This document shows, piece after piece, positions 50,201 to 62,870 of a stretch of 64,000 nucleotides of DNA. Source of the stretch: Pteria penguin (lineage: Eukaryota; Mollusca; Bivalvia; Pterioida; Pteriidae); NCBI GenBank assembly GCA_035048485.1, contig CM068586.1, positions 47,500,215 to 47,564,214 on the forward strand. Reading direction: 5' to 3'. The notes beneath the pieces were generated by a model, which did no database searches, had not been told where the DNA came from, and saw nothing but the letters and a program-made list of their open reading frames with translations. Positions within the stretch are counted from its first letter, which is position 1; every line of letters starts with the position of its first letter. The translations under genes were made by a program, and so were the position numbers.

Positions 50201-52378
50201 GGTCTTTATTAAAGAAAAACGGGTTTCAAGGGGAAAATCTCCTTTGTTTACAAATAAAAAAGGGTTATAACTCTGTGGGATCGAAAGATAGAATTCTACA
50301 AGTGGTATCCCATTAAAGGTGAGGTCAACACCTTTCCACTGATACCCCATTTGATAGGGTTTGTAGGGTTTCAGGGTCTTTATTAAAGAAAAACGGGTTT
50401 CAAGGGGAAAATCTCCTTTGTTTACAAATAAAAAAGGGTTATAACTCTGTGGGATCGAAAGATAGAATTCTACAAGTGGTATCCCATTAAAGGTGAGGTC
50501 AACACCTTTCCACTGATACCCCATTTGATAGGGTTTGTAGGGTTTCAGGGTCTTTATTAAAGAAAAACGGGTTTCAAGGGGAAAATCTCCTTTGTTTACA
50601 AATAAAAAAGGGTTATAACTCTGTGGGATCGAAAGATAGAATTCTACAAGTGGTATCCCATTAAAGGTGAGGTCAACACCTTTCCACTGATACCCCATTT
50701 GATAGGGTTTGTAGGGTTTCAGGGTCTTTATTAAAGAAAAACGGGTTTCAAGGGGAAAATCTCCTTTGTTTACAAATAAAAAAGGGTTATAACTCTGTGG
50801 GATCGAAAGATAGAATTCTACAAGTGGTATCCCATTAAAGGTGAGGTCAACACCTTTCCACTGATACCCCATTTGATAGGGTTTGTAGGGTTTCAGGGTC
50901 TTTATTAAAGAAAAACGGGTTTCAAGGGGAAAATCTCCTTTGTTTACAAATAAAAAAGGGTTATAACTCTGTGGGATCGAAAGATAAAATTCTACAAGTG
51001 GTATACCATGAAAGGTGAGGTCAACACCTTTCCACTGATACCCCATTTGATAGGGTTTGTAGGGTTTCAGGGTCTTTATTAAAGAAAAACGGGTTTCAAG
51101 GGGAAAATCTCCTTTGTTTACAAATAAAAAAGGGTTATAACTCTGTGGGATCGAAAGATAGAATTCTACAAGTGGTATCCCATTAAAGGTGAGGTCAACA
51201 CCTTTCCACTGATACCCCATTTGATAGGGTTTGTAGGGTTTCAGGGTCTTTATTAAAGAAAAACGGGTTTCAAGGGGAAAATCTCCTTTGTTTACAAATA
51301 AAAAAGGGTTATAACTCTGTGGGATCGAAAGATAGAATTCTACAAGTGGTATCCCATTAAAGGTGAGGTCAACACCTTTCCACTGATACCCCATTTGATA
51401 GGGTTTGTAGGGTTTCAGGGTCTTTATTAAAGAAAAACGGGTTTCAAGGGGAAAATCTCCTTTGTTTACAAATAAAAAAGGGTTATAACTCTGTGGGATC
51501 GAAAGATAGAATTCTACAAGTGGTATCCCATTAAAGGTGAGGTCAACACCTTTCCACTGATACCCCATTTGATAGGGTTTGTAGGGTTTCAGGGTCTTTA
51601 TTAAAGAAAAACGGGTTTCAAGGGGAAAATCTCCTTTGTTTACAAATAAAAAAGGGTTATAACTCTGTGGGATCGAAAGATAGAATTCTACAAGTGGTAT
51701 CCCATTAAAGGTGAGGTCAACACTTTTCCACTGATACCCCATTTGATAGGGTTTGTTATCTTTCAGGGTCTTTATTAAAGAAAAACGGGTTTCAAGGGGA
51801 AAATCTCCTTTGTTTACAAATAAAAAAGGGTTATAACTCTGTGGGATCGAAAGATAGAATTCTACAAGTGGTATCCCATTAAAGGTGAGGTCAACACCTT
51901 TCCACTGATACCCCATTTGATAGGGTTTGTAGGGTTTCAGGGTCTTTATTAAAGAAAAACGGGTTTCAAGGGGAAAATCTCCTTTGTTTACAAATAAAAA
52001 AGGGTTATAACTCTGTGGGATCGAAAGATAGAATTCTACAAGTGGTATCCCATTAAAGGTGAGGTCAACACCTTTCCACTGATACCCCATTTGATAGGGT
52101 TTGTAGGGTTTCAGGGTCTTTATTAAAGAAAAACGGGTTTCAAGGGGAAAATCTCCTTTGTTTACAAATAAAAAAGGGTTATAACTCTGTGGGATCGAAA
52201 GATAGAATTCTACAAGTGGTATCCCATTAAAGGTGAGGTCAACACCTTTCCACTGATACCCCATTTGATAGGGTTTGTAGGGTTTCAGGGTCTTTATTAA
52301 AGAAAAACGGGTTTCAAGGGGAAAATCTCCTTTGTTTACAAATAAAAAAGGGTTATAACTCTGTGGGATCGAAAGATA
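41254..52378 (-). repeat. Type B-free block of about 64 monomers
   Basis: No GAATTGTAC monomer occurs between the type B monomers at 41245 and 52379, an interval of 11134 bp (64 x 174, less 2 bp of net indels). Nearly all monomers are the type A consensus. Exceptions are shared 1-bp indel variants (42054, 44664, 46830, 46925, 47273, 47447, 48664, 50041), a GTATACCATG monomer at about 51001 and a TTGTTATCTTTC monomer at about 51754. Confidence 0.8.
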
Positions 52379-55300
52379 GAATTGTACAAATGGTACCACA
52401 TGAAAGGTGAGGTCAACACCTTTCCACTGATACCCCATTTGATAGGGTTTGTAGGGTTTCAGGGTCTTTATTAAAGAAAAACGGGTTTCAAGGGGAAAAT
52501 CTCCTTTGTTTACAAATAAAAAAGGGTTATAACTCTGTGGGATCGAAAGATAGAATTCTACAAGTGGTATCCCATTAAAGGTGAGGTCAACACCTTTCCA
52601 CTGATACCCCATTTGATAGGGTTTGTAGGGTTTCAGGGTCTTTATTAAAGAAAAACGGGTTTCAAGGGGAAAATCTCCTTTGTTTACAAATAAAAAAGGG
52701 TTATAACTCTGTGGGATCGAAAGATAGAATTCTACAAGTGGTATCCCATTAAAGGTGAGGTCAACACCTTTCCACTGATACCCCATTTGATAGGGTTTGT
52801 AGGGTTTCAGGGTCTTTATTAAAGAAAAACGGGTTTCAAGGGGAAAATCTCCTTTGTTTACAAATAAAAAAGGGTTATAACTCTGTGGGATCGAAAGATA
52901 GAATTCTACAAGTGGTATCCCATTAAAGGTGAGGTCAACACCTTTCCACTGATACCCCATTTGATAGGGTTTGTAGGGTTTCAGGGTCTTTATTAAAGAA
53001 AAACGGGTTTCAAGGGGAAAATCTCCTTTGTTTACAAATAAAAAAGGGTTATAACTCTGTGGGATCGAAAGATAGAATTCTACAAGTGGTATCCCATTAA
53101 AGGTGAGGTCAACACCTTTCCACTGATACCCCATTTGATAGGGTTTGTAGGGTTTCAGGGTCTTTATTAAAGAAAAAACGGGTTTCAAGGGGAAAATCTC
53201 CTTTGTTTACAAATAAAAAAGGGTTATAACTCTGTGGGATCGAAAGATAGAATTCTACAAGTGGTATCCCATTAAAGGTGAGGTCAACACCTTTCCACTG
53301 ATACCCCATTTGATAGGGTTTGTAGGGTTTCAGGGTCTTTATTAAAGAAAAACGGGTTTCAAGGGGAAAATCTCCTTTGTTTACAAATAAAAAAGGGTTA
53401 TAACTCTGTGGGATCGAAAGATAGAATTCTACAAGTGGTATCCCATTAAAGGTGAGGTCAACACCTTTCCACTGATACCCCATTTGATAGGGTTTGTAGG
53501 GTTTCAGGGTCTTTATTAAAGAAAAACGGGTTTCAAGGGGAAAATCTCCTTTGTTTACAAATAAAAAAGGGTTATAACTCTGTGGGATCGAAAGATAGAA
53601 TTCTACAAGTGGTATCCCATTAAAGGTGAGGTCAACACCTTTCCACTGATACCCCATTTGATAGGGTTTGTAGGGTTTCAGGGTCTTTATTAAAGAAAAA
53701 CGGGTTTCAAGGGGAAAATCTCCTTTGTTTACAAATAAAAAAGGGTTATAACTCTGTGGGATCGAAAGATAGAATTCTACAAGTGGTATCCCATTAAAGG
53801 TGAGGTCAACACCTTTCCACTGATACCCCATTTGATAGGGTTTGTAGGGTTTCAGGGTCTTTATTAAAGAAAAACGGGTTTCAAGGGGAAAATCTCCTTT
53901 GTTTACAAATAAAAAAGGGTTATAACTCTGTGGGATCGAAAGATAGAATTCTACAAGTGGTATCCCATTAAAGGTGAGGTCAACACCTTTCCACTGATAC
54001 CCCATTTGATAGGGTTTGTAGGGTTTCAGGGTCTTTATTAAAGAAAAACGGGTTTCAAGGGGAAAATCTCCTTTGTTTACAAATAAAAAAGGGTTATAAC
54101 TCTGTGGGATCGAAAGATAGAATTCTACAAGTGGTATCCCATTAAAGGTGAGGTCAACACCTTTCCACTGATACCCCATTTGATAGGGTTTGTAGGGTTT
54201 CAGGGTCTTTATTAAAGAAAAACGGGTTTCAAGGGGAAAATCTCCTTTGTTTACAAATAAAAAAGGGTTATAACTCTGTGGGATCGAAAGATAGAATTCT
54301 ACAAGTGGTATCCCATTAAAGGTGAGGTCAACACCTTTCCACTGATACCCCATTTGATAGGGTTTGTAGGGTTTCAGGGTCTTTATTAAAGAAAAACGGG
54401 TTTCAAGGGGAAAATCTCCTTTGTTTACAAATAAAAAAGGGTTATAACTCTGTGGGATCGAAAGATAGAATTCTACAAGTGGTATCCCATTAAAGGTGAG
54501 GTCAACACCTTTCCACTGATACCCCATTTGATAGGGTTTGTAGGGTTTCAGGGTCTTTATTAAAGAAAAACCGGTTTTCAAGGCGAAAATCTCCTTTGTT
54601 TACAAATAAAAAGGGTTATAACTCTGTGGGATCGAAAGATAGAATTCTACAAGTGGTATCCCATTAAAGGTGAGGTCAACACCTTTCCACTGATACCCCA
54701 TTTGATAGGGTTTGTAGGGTTTCAGGGTCTTTATTAAAGAAAAACGGGTTTCAAGGGGAAAATCTCCTTTGTTTACAAATAAAAAAGGGTTATAACTCTG
54801 TGGGATCGAAAGATAGAATTCTACAAGTGGTATCCCATTAAAGGTGAGGTCAACACCTTTCCACTGATACCCCATTTGATAGGGTTTGTAGGGTTTCAGG
54901 GTCTTTATTAAAGAAAAACGGGTTTCAAGGGGAAAATCTCCTTTGTTTACAAATAAAAAAGGGTTATAACTCTGTGGGATCGAAAGATAGAATTCTACAA
55001 GTGGTATCCCATTAAAGGTGAGGTCAACACCTTTCCACTGATACCCCATTTGATAGGGTTTGTAGGGTTTCAGGGTCTTTATTAAAGAAAAACGGGTTTC
55101 AAGGGGAAAATCTCCTTTGTTTACAAATAAAAAAGGGTTATAACTCTGTGGGATCGAAAGATAGAATTCTACAAGTGGTATCCCATTAAAGGTGAGGTCA
55201 ACACCTTTCCACTGATACCCCATTTGATAGGGTTTGTAGGGTTTCAGGGTCTTTATTAAAGAAAAACGGGTTTCAAGGGAAAATCTCCTTTGTTTACAAA

Positions 55301-57250
55301 TAAAAAAGGGTTATAACTCTGTGGGATCGAAAGATAGAATTCTACAAGTGGTATCCCATTAAAGGTGAGGTCAACACCTTTCCACTGATACCCCATTTGA
55401 TAGGGTTTGTAGGGTTTCAGGGTCTTTATTAAAGAAAAACGGGTTTCAAGGGGAAAATCTCCTTTGTTTACAAATAAAAAAGGGTTATAACTCTGTGGGA
55501 TCGAAAGATAGAATTCTACAAGTGGTATCCCATTAAAGGTGAGGTCAACACCTTTCCACTGATACCCCATTTGATAGGGTTTGTAGGGTTTCAGGGTCTT
55601 TATTAAAGAAAAACGGGTTTTCAAGGCGAAAATCTCCTTTGTTTACAAATAAAAAAGGGTTATAACTCTGTGGGATCGAAAGATAGAATTCTACAAGTGG
55701 TATCCCATTAAAGGTGAGGTCAACACCTTTCCACTGATACCCCATTTGATAGGGTTTGTAGGGTTTCAGGGTCTTTATTAAAGAAAAACGGGTTTCAAGG
55801 GGAAAATCTCCTTTGTTTACAAATAAAAAAGGGTTATAACTCTGTGGGATCGAAAGATAGAATTCTACAAGTGGTATCCCATTAAAGGTGAGGTCAACAC
55901 CTTTCCACTGATACCCCATTTGATAGGGTTTGTAGGGTTTCAGGGTCTTTATTAAAGAAAAACGGGTTTCAAGGGGAAAATCTCCTTTGTTTACAAATAA
56001 AAAAGGGTTATAACTCTGTGGGATCGAAAGATAGAATTCTACAAGTGGTATCCCATTAAAGGTGAGGTCAACACCTTTCCACTGATACCCCATTTGATAG
56101 GGTTTGTAGGGTTTCAGGGTCTTTATTAAAGAAAAACGGGTTTCAAGGGGAAAATCTCCTTTGTTTACAAATAAAAAAGGGTTATAACTCTGTGGGATCG
56201 AAAGATAGAATTCTACAAGTGGTATCCCATTAAAGGTGAGGTCAACACCTTTCCACTGATACCCCATTTGATAGGGTTTGTAGGGTTTCAGGGTCTTTAT
56301 TAAAGAAAAACGGGTTTCAAGGGGAAAATCTCCTTTGTTTACAAATAAAAAAGGGTTATAACTCTGTGGGATCGAAAGATAGAATTATACAAATGGTACC
56401 ACATGAAAGGTGAGGTCAACACCTTTCCACTGATACCCCATTTGATAGGGTTTGTAGGGTTTCAGGGTCTTTATTAAAGAAAAACGGGTTTCAAGGGGAA
56501 AATCTCCTTTGTTTACAAATAAAAAAGGGTTATAACTCTGTGGGATCGAAAGATAGAATTCTACAAGTGGTATCCCATTAAAGGTGAGGTCAACACCTTT
56601 CCACTGATACCCCATTTGATAGGGTTTGTAGGGTTTCAGGGTCTTTATTAAAGAAAAACGGGTTTCAAGGGGAAAATCTCCTTTGTTTACAAATAAAAAA
56701 GGGTTATAACTCTGTGGGATCGAAAGATAGAATTGTACAAATGGTACCACATGAAAGGTGAGGTCAACACCTTTCCACTGATACCCCATTTGATAGGGTT
56801 TGTAGGGTTTCAGGGTCTTTATTAAAGAAAAACGGGTTTCAAGGGGAAAATCTCCTTTGTTTACAAATAAAAAAGGGTTATAACTCTGTGGGATCGAAAG
56901 ATAGAATTCTACAAGTGGTATCCCATTAAAGGTGAGGTCAACACCTTTCCACTGATACCCATTTGATAGGGTTTGTAGGGTTTCAGGGTCTTTATTAAAG
57001 AAAAACGGGTTTCAAGGGGAAAATCTCCTTTGTTTACAAATAAAAAAGGGTTATAACTCTGTGGGATCGAAAGATGGAATTCTACAAGTGGTATACCATG
57101 AAAGGTGAGGTCAACACCTTTCCACTGATACCCCATTTGATAGGGTTTGTAGGGTTTCAGGGTCTTTATTAAAGAAAAACGGGTTTCAAGGGGAAAATCT
57201 CCTTTGTTTACAAATAAAAAAGGGTTATAACTCTGTGGGATCGAAAGATA

Positions 57251-59510
57251 GAATTGTACAAATGGTACCACATGAAAGGTGAGGTCAACACCTTTCCACT
57301 GATACCCCATTTGATAGGGTTTGTAGGGTTTCAGGGTCTTTATTAAAGAAAAACGGGTTTCAAGGGGAAAATCTCCTTTGTTTACAAATAAAAAAGGGTT
57401 ATAACTCTGTGGGATCGAAAGATAGAATTGTACAAATGGTACCACATGAAAGGTGAGGTCAACACCTTTCCACTGATACCCCATTTGATAGGGTTTGTAG
57501 GTTTTCAGGGTCTTTATTAAAGAAAAACGGGTTTCAAGGGGAAAATCTCCTTTGTTTACAAATAAAAAAGGGTTATAACTCTGTGGGATCGAAAGATAGA
57601 ATTCTACAAGTGGTATCACATTAAAGGTGAGGTCAACACCTTTCCACTGATACCCCATTTGATAGGGTTTGTAGGGTTTCAGGGTCTTTATTAAAGAAAA
57701 ACGGGTTCAAGGGGAAAATTTCCTTTGTTTACAAATAAAAAAGGGTTATAACTCTGTGGGATCGAAAGATAGAATTGTACAAATGGTACCACATGAAAGG
57801 TGAGGTCAACACCTTTCCACTGATACCCCATTTGATAGGGTTTGTAGGGTTTCAGGGTCTTTATTAAAGAAAAACGGGTTTCAAGGGGAAAATCTCCTTT
57901 GTTTACAAATAAAAAAGGGTTATAACTCTGTGGGATCGAAAGATAGAATTGTACAAATGGTACCACATGAAAGGTGAGGTCAACACCTTTCCACTGATAC
58001 CCCATTTGATAGGGTTTGTAGGGTTTCAGGGTCTTTATTAAAGAAAAACGGGTTTCAAGGGGAAAATCTCCTTTGTTTACAAATAAAAAAGGGTTATAAC
58101 TCTGTGGGATCGAAAGATAGAATTGTACAAATGGTACCACATGAAAGGTGAGGTCAACACCTTTCCACTGATACCCCATTTGATAGGGTTTGTAGGTTTT
58201 CAGGGTCTTTATTAAAGAAAAACGGGTTTCAAGGGGAAAATCTCCTTTGTTTACAAATAAAAAAGGGTTATAACTCTGTGGGATCGAAAGATAGAATTGT
58301 ACAAATGGTACCACATGAAAGGTGAGGTCAACACCTTTCCACTGATACCCCATTTGATAGGGTTTGTAGGGTTTCAGGGTCTTTATTAAAGAAAAACGGG
58401 TTTCAAGGGGAAAATCTCCTTTGTTTACAAATAAAAAAGGGTTATAACTCTGTGGGATCGAAAGATAGAATTCTACAAATGGTACCACATGAAAGGTGAG
58501 GTCAACACCTTTCCACTGATACCCAATTTGATAGGGTTTGTAGGGTTTCAGGGTCTTTATTAAAGAAAAACGGGTTTCAAGGGGAAAATCTCCTTTGTTT
58601 ACAAATAAAAAAGGGTTATAACTCTGTGGGATCGAAAGATAGAATTGTACAAATGGTACCACATGAAAGGTGAGGTCAACACCTTTCCACTGATACCCCA
58701 TTTGATAGGGTTTGTAGGGTTTCAGGGTCTTTATTAAAGAAAAACGGGTTTCAAGGGGAAAATCTCCTTTGTTTACAAATAAAAAAGGGTTATAACTCTG
58801 TGGGATCGAAAGATCGAATTGTACAAATGGTACCACATGAAAGGTGAGGTCAACACCTTTCCACTGATACCCCATTTGATAGGGTTTGTAGGGTTTCAGG
58901 GTCTTTATTAAAGAAAAACGGGTTTCAAGGGGAAAATCTCCTTTGTTTACAAATAAAAAAGGGTTATAACTCTGTGGGATCGAAAGATAGAATTGTACAA
59001 ATGGTACCACATGAAAGGTGAGGTCAACACCTTTCCACTGATACCCCATTTGATAGGGTTTGTAGGGTTTCAGGGTCTTTATTAAAGAAAAACGGGTTTC
59101 AAGGGGAAAATCTCCTTTGTTTACAAATAAAAAAGGGTTATAACTCTGTGGGATCGAAAGATAGAATTGTACAAATGGTACCACATGAAAGGTGAGGTCA
59201 ACACCTTTCCACTGATACCCCATTTGATAGGGTTTGTAGGGTTTCAGGGTCTTTATTAAAGAAAAACGGGTTTCAAGGGGAAAATCTCCTTTGTTTACAA
59301 ATAAAAAAGGGTTATAACTCTGTGGGATCGAAAGATAGAATTGTACAAATGGTACCACATGAAAGGTGAGGTCAACACCTTTCCACTGATACCCCATTTG
59401 ATAGGGTTTGTAGGGTTTTAGGGTCTTTATTAAAGAAAAACGGGTTCAAGGGGAAAATCTCCTTTGTTTACAAATAAAAAAGGGTTATAACTCTGTGGGA
59501 TCGAAAGATA
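57251..59510 (-). repeat. Type B tandem block
   Basis: Type B monomers (GAATTGTACAAATGGTACC) become the prevailing unit here. They start at 57251 and 57425, then one hybrid at 57599 has GTGGTATCACATT, then ten run consecutively from 57772 to 59338. One of these ten (58468) has CTAC instead of GTAC. GTTTTC replaces GTTTC at about 57500 and 58198. A GGGTTCAAGG monomer (-1 T) occurs at about 57706 and again at about 59445. Confidence 0.9.
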
Positions 59511-59858
59511 GAATTCTACAAATGGTACCACATGAAAGGTGAGGTCAACACCTTTCCACTGATACCCCATTTGATAGGGTTTGTAGGGTTTCAGGGTCTT
59601 TATTAAAGAAAAACGGGTTTCAAGGGGAAAATCTCCTTTGTTTACAAATAAAAAAGGGTTATAACTCTGTGGGATCGAAAGATAGAATTCTACAAGTGGT
59701 ACCACATGAAAGGTGAGGTCAACACCTTTCCACTGATACCCCATTTGATAGGGTTTGTAGGGTTTCAGGGTCTTTATTAAAGAAAAACGGGTTTCAAGGG
59801 GAAAATCTCCTTTGTTTACAAATAAAAAAGGGTTATAACTCTGTGGGATCGAAAGATA
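59511..59858 (-). repeat. Transitional monomers between type B and type C
   Basis: Three successive monomers each differ from their neighbour by one base in the diagnostic block. GTACAAATGGTACC (59338) becomes CTACAAATGGTACC (59511), then CTACAAGTGGTACC (59685), then CTACAAGTGGTATC (59859, the first type C). The following CACATG stays constant. Confidence 0.85.
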
Positions 59859-61370
59859 GAATTCTACAAGTGGTATCACATGAAAGGTGAGGTCAAGACC
59901 TTTCCACTGATACCCAATTTGATAGGGTTTGTAGGGTTTCAGGGTCTTTATTAAAGAAAAACGGGTTTCAAGGGGAAAATCTCCTTTGTTTACAAATAAA
60001 AAAGGGTTATAACTCTGTGGGATCGAAAGATAGAATTCTACAAGTGGTATCACATGAAAGGTGAGGTCAACACCTTTCCACTGATACCAAATTTGATAGG
60101 GTTTGTAGGGTTTCAGGGTCTTTATTAAAGAAAAACGGGTTTCAAGGGGAAAATCTCCTTTGTTTACAAATAAAAAAGGGTTATAACTCTGTGGGATCGA
60201 AAGATAGAATTCTACAAGTGGTATCACATGAAAGGTGAGGTCAACACCTTTCCACTGATACCAAATTTGATAGGGTTTGTAGGGTTTAAGGGTCTTTATT
60301 AAAGAAAAACGGGTTTCAAGGGGAAAATCTCCTTTGTTTACAAATAAAAAAGGGTTATAACTCTGTGGGATCGAAAGATAGAATTCTACAAGTGGTATCA
60401 CATGAAAGGTGAGGTCAAGACCTTTCCACTGATACCAAATTTGATAGGGTTTGTAGGTTTTCAGGGTCTTTATTAAAGAAAAACGGGTTTCAAGGGGAAA
60501 ATCTCCTTTGTTTACAAATAAAAAAGGGTTATAACTCTGTGGGATCGAAAGATAGAATTCTACAAGTGGTATCACATGAAAGGTGAGGTCAAGACCTTTC
60601 CACTGATACCAAATTTGATAGGGTTTGTAGGGTTTCAGGGTCTTTATTAAAGAAAAACGGGTTTCAAGGGAAAATCTCCTTTGTTTACAAATAAAAAAGG
60701 GTTATAACTCTGTGGGATCGAAAGATAGAATTCTACAAGTGGTATCACATGAAAGGTGAGGTCAAGACCTTTCCACTGATACCAAATTTGATAGGGTTTG
60801 TAGGGTTTCAGGGTCTTTATTAAAGAAAAACGGGTTTCAAGGGGAAAATCTCCTTTGTTTACAAATAAAAAAGGGTTATAACTCTGTGGGATCGAAAGAT
60901 AGAATTCTACAAGTGGTATCACATGAAAGGTGAGGTCAAGACCTTTCCACTGATACCAAATTTGATAGGGTTTGTAGCGTTTAAGGGTCTTTATTAAAGA
61001 AAAACGGGTTTCAAGGGGAAAATCTCCTTTGTTTACAAATAAAAAAGGGTTATAACTCTGTGGGATCGAAAGATAGAATTCTACAAGTGGTATCACATGA
61101 AAGGTGAGGTCAAGACCTTTCCACTGATACCAAATTTGATAGGGTTTGTAGGGTTTCAGGGTCTTTATTAAAGAAAAACGGGTTTCAAGGGGAAAATCTC
61201 CTTTGTTTACAAATAAAAAAGGGTTATAACTCTGTGGGATCGAAAGATAGAATTCTACAAGTGGTATCACATGAAAGGTGAGGTCAAGACCTTTCCACTG
61301 ATACCAAATTTGATAGGGTTTGTAGGGTTTAAGGGTCTTTATTAAAGAAAAACGGGTTTCAAGGGGAAAA

Positions 61371-62764
61371 TCTCATTGTTTACAAATAAAAAAGGGTTAT
61401 AACTCTGTGGGATCGAAAGATAGAATTCTACAAGTGGTATCACATGAAAGGTGAGGTCAAGACCTTTCCACTGATACCAAATTTGATAGGGTTTGTAGGG
61501 TTTAAGGGTCTTTATTAAAGAAAAACGGGTTTCAAGGGGAAAATCTCCTTTGTTTACAAATAAAAAAGGGTTATAACTCTGTGGGATCGAAAGATAGAAT
61601 TCTACAAGTGGTATCACATGAAAGGTGAGGTCAAGACCTTTCCACTGATACCAAATTTGATAGGGTTTGTAGGTTTTAAGGGTCTTTATTAAAGAAAAAC
61701 GGGTTTCAAGGGGAAAATCTCCTTTGTTTACAAATAAAAAAGGGTTATAACTCTGTGGGATCGAAAGATAGAATTCTACAAGTGGTATCACATGAAAGGT
61801 GAGGTCAAGACCTTTCCACTGATACCAAATTTGAGAGGGTTTGGTAGGTTTTAAGGGTCTTTATTAAAGAAAAACGGGTTTCAAGGGGAAAATCTCCTTT
61901 GTTTACAAATAAAAAAAGGGTTATAACTCTGTGGGATCGAAAGATAGAATTCTACAAGTGGTATCACATGAAAGGTGAGGTCAAGACCTTTCCACTGATA
62001 CCAAATTTGATAGGGTTTGTAGGGTTTAAGGGTCTTTATTAAAGAAAAACGGGTTTCAAAGGGAAAATCTCATTGTTTACAAATAAAAAAGGGTTATAAC
62101 TCTGTGGGATCGAAAGATAGAATTCTACAAGTGGTATCACATGAAAGGTGAGGTCAAGACCTTTCCACTGATACCAAATTTGATAGGGTTTGTAGGGTTT
62201 AAGGGTCTTTATTAAAGAAAAACGGGTTTCAAGGGGAAAATCTCCTTTGTTTACAAATAAAAAAGGGTTATAACTCTGTGGGATCGAAAGATAGAATTCT
62301 ACAAGTGGTATCACATGAAAGGTGAGGTCAAGACCTTTCCACTGATACCAAATTTGATAGGGTTTGTAGGGTTTAAGGGTCTTTATTAAAGAAAAACGGG
62401 TTTCAAGGGGAAAATCTCCTTTGTTTACAAATAAAAAAGGGTTATAACTCTGTGGGATCGAAAGATAGAATTCTACAAGTGGTATCACATGAAAGGTGAG
62501 GTCAAGACCTTTCCACTGATACCAAATTTGATAGGGTTTGGTAGGGTTTAAGGGTCTTTATTAAAGAAAAACCGGTTTCAAGGGGAAAATCTCCTTTGTT
62601 TACAAATAAAAAAAGGGTTATAACTCTGTGGGATCGAAAGATAGAATTCTAAAAGTGGTATCACATGAAAGGTGAGGTCAAGACCTTTCCACTGATACCA
62701 AATTTGATAGGGTTTGTAGGGTTTAAGGGTCTTTATTAAAGAAAAACGGGTTTCAAGGGGAAAA
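61371..62764 (-). repeat. 697-bp tetramer higher-order repeat (two copies)
   Basis: Three independent markers recur at exactly 697 bp. TCTCATTGTTTAC (1-bp shorter than the normal TCTCCTTTG) occurs at 61371, 62068 and 62765. TTGGTAGG with an extra G occurs at 61841 and 62538. A seven-A run (normal six) occurs at 61911 and 62608. The pattern does not continue at 63462, so there are two full copies and the start of a third. Confidence 0.88.
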
Positions 62765-62870
62765 TCTCATTGTTTACAAATAAAAAAGGGTTATAACTCT
62801 GTGAGATCGAAAGATAGAATTCTACAAGTGGTATCACATGAAAGGTGAGGTCAAGACCTTTCCACTGATA

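Larger units (their letters stand above)
10458..57250 (-). repeat. Homogeneous 174-bp satellite core (type A with scattered type B)
   Basis: About 269 monomers in reverse orientation. Long runs are identical base for base to a 174-bp type A consensus. Variants are sparse and mostly shared between several monomers, as expected from unequal crossing over or conversion. Marker distances are exact multiples of 174 after correcting for visible 1-bp indels. For example, the TGTAATGTTTC variant (A of ATG at 12461, 15245, 22553, 24119) is spaced by 16, 42 and 9 monomers. Type A carries GAATTCTACAAGTGGTATCC. Type B carries GAATTGTACAAATGGTACC and appears at 14822, 23696, 25262, 25589, 27502, 29067, 29763, 30459, 32199, 34462, 36723, 37592, 40723, 41245, 52379 and 56730. 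Confidence 0.97.

Noticed and set aside
11522..53188. Several - strand open frames of 470-3027 codons as genes for giant repeat proteins
   Set aside because: They are one 58-codon satellite unit read in its only stop-free frame. There are no unique domains or termini and no sign of selection on the frame, and frames end wherever a 1-bp indel or nonsense monomer happens to lie.
10458..57250. CENP-B box
   Set aside because: I looked for the TTCG-N4-A-N2-CGGG pattern. TTCGATCCCACAG lacks the A and CGGG at the required spacing, and CCCGTTTTTCTT does not fit on the other strand.
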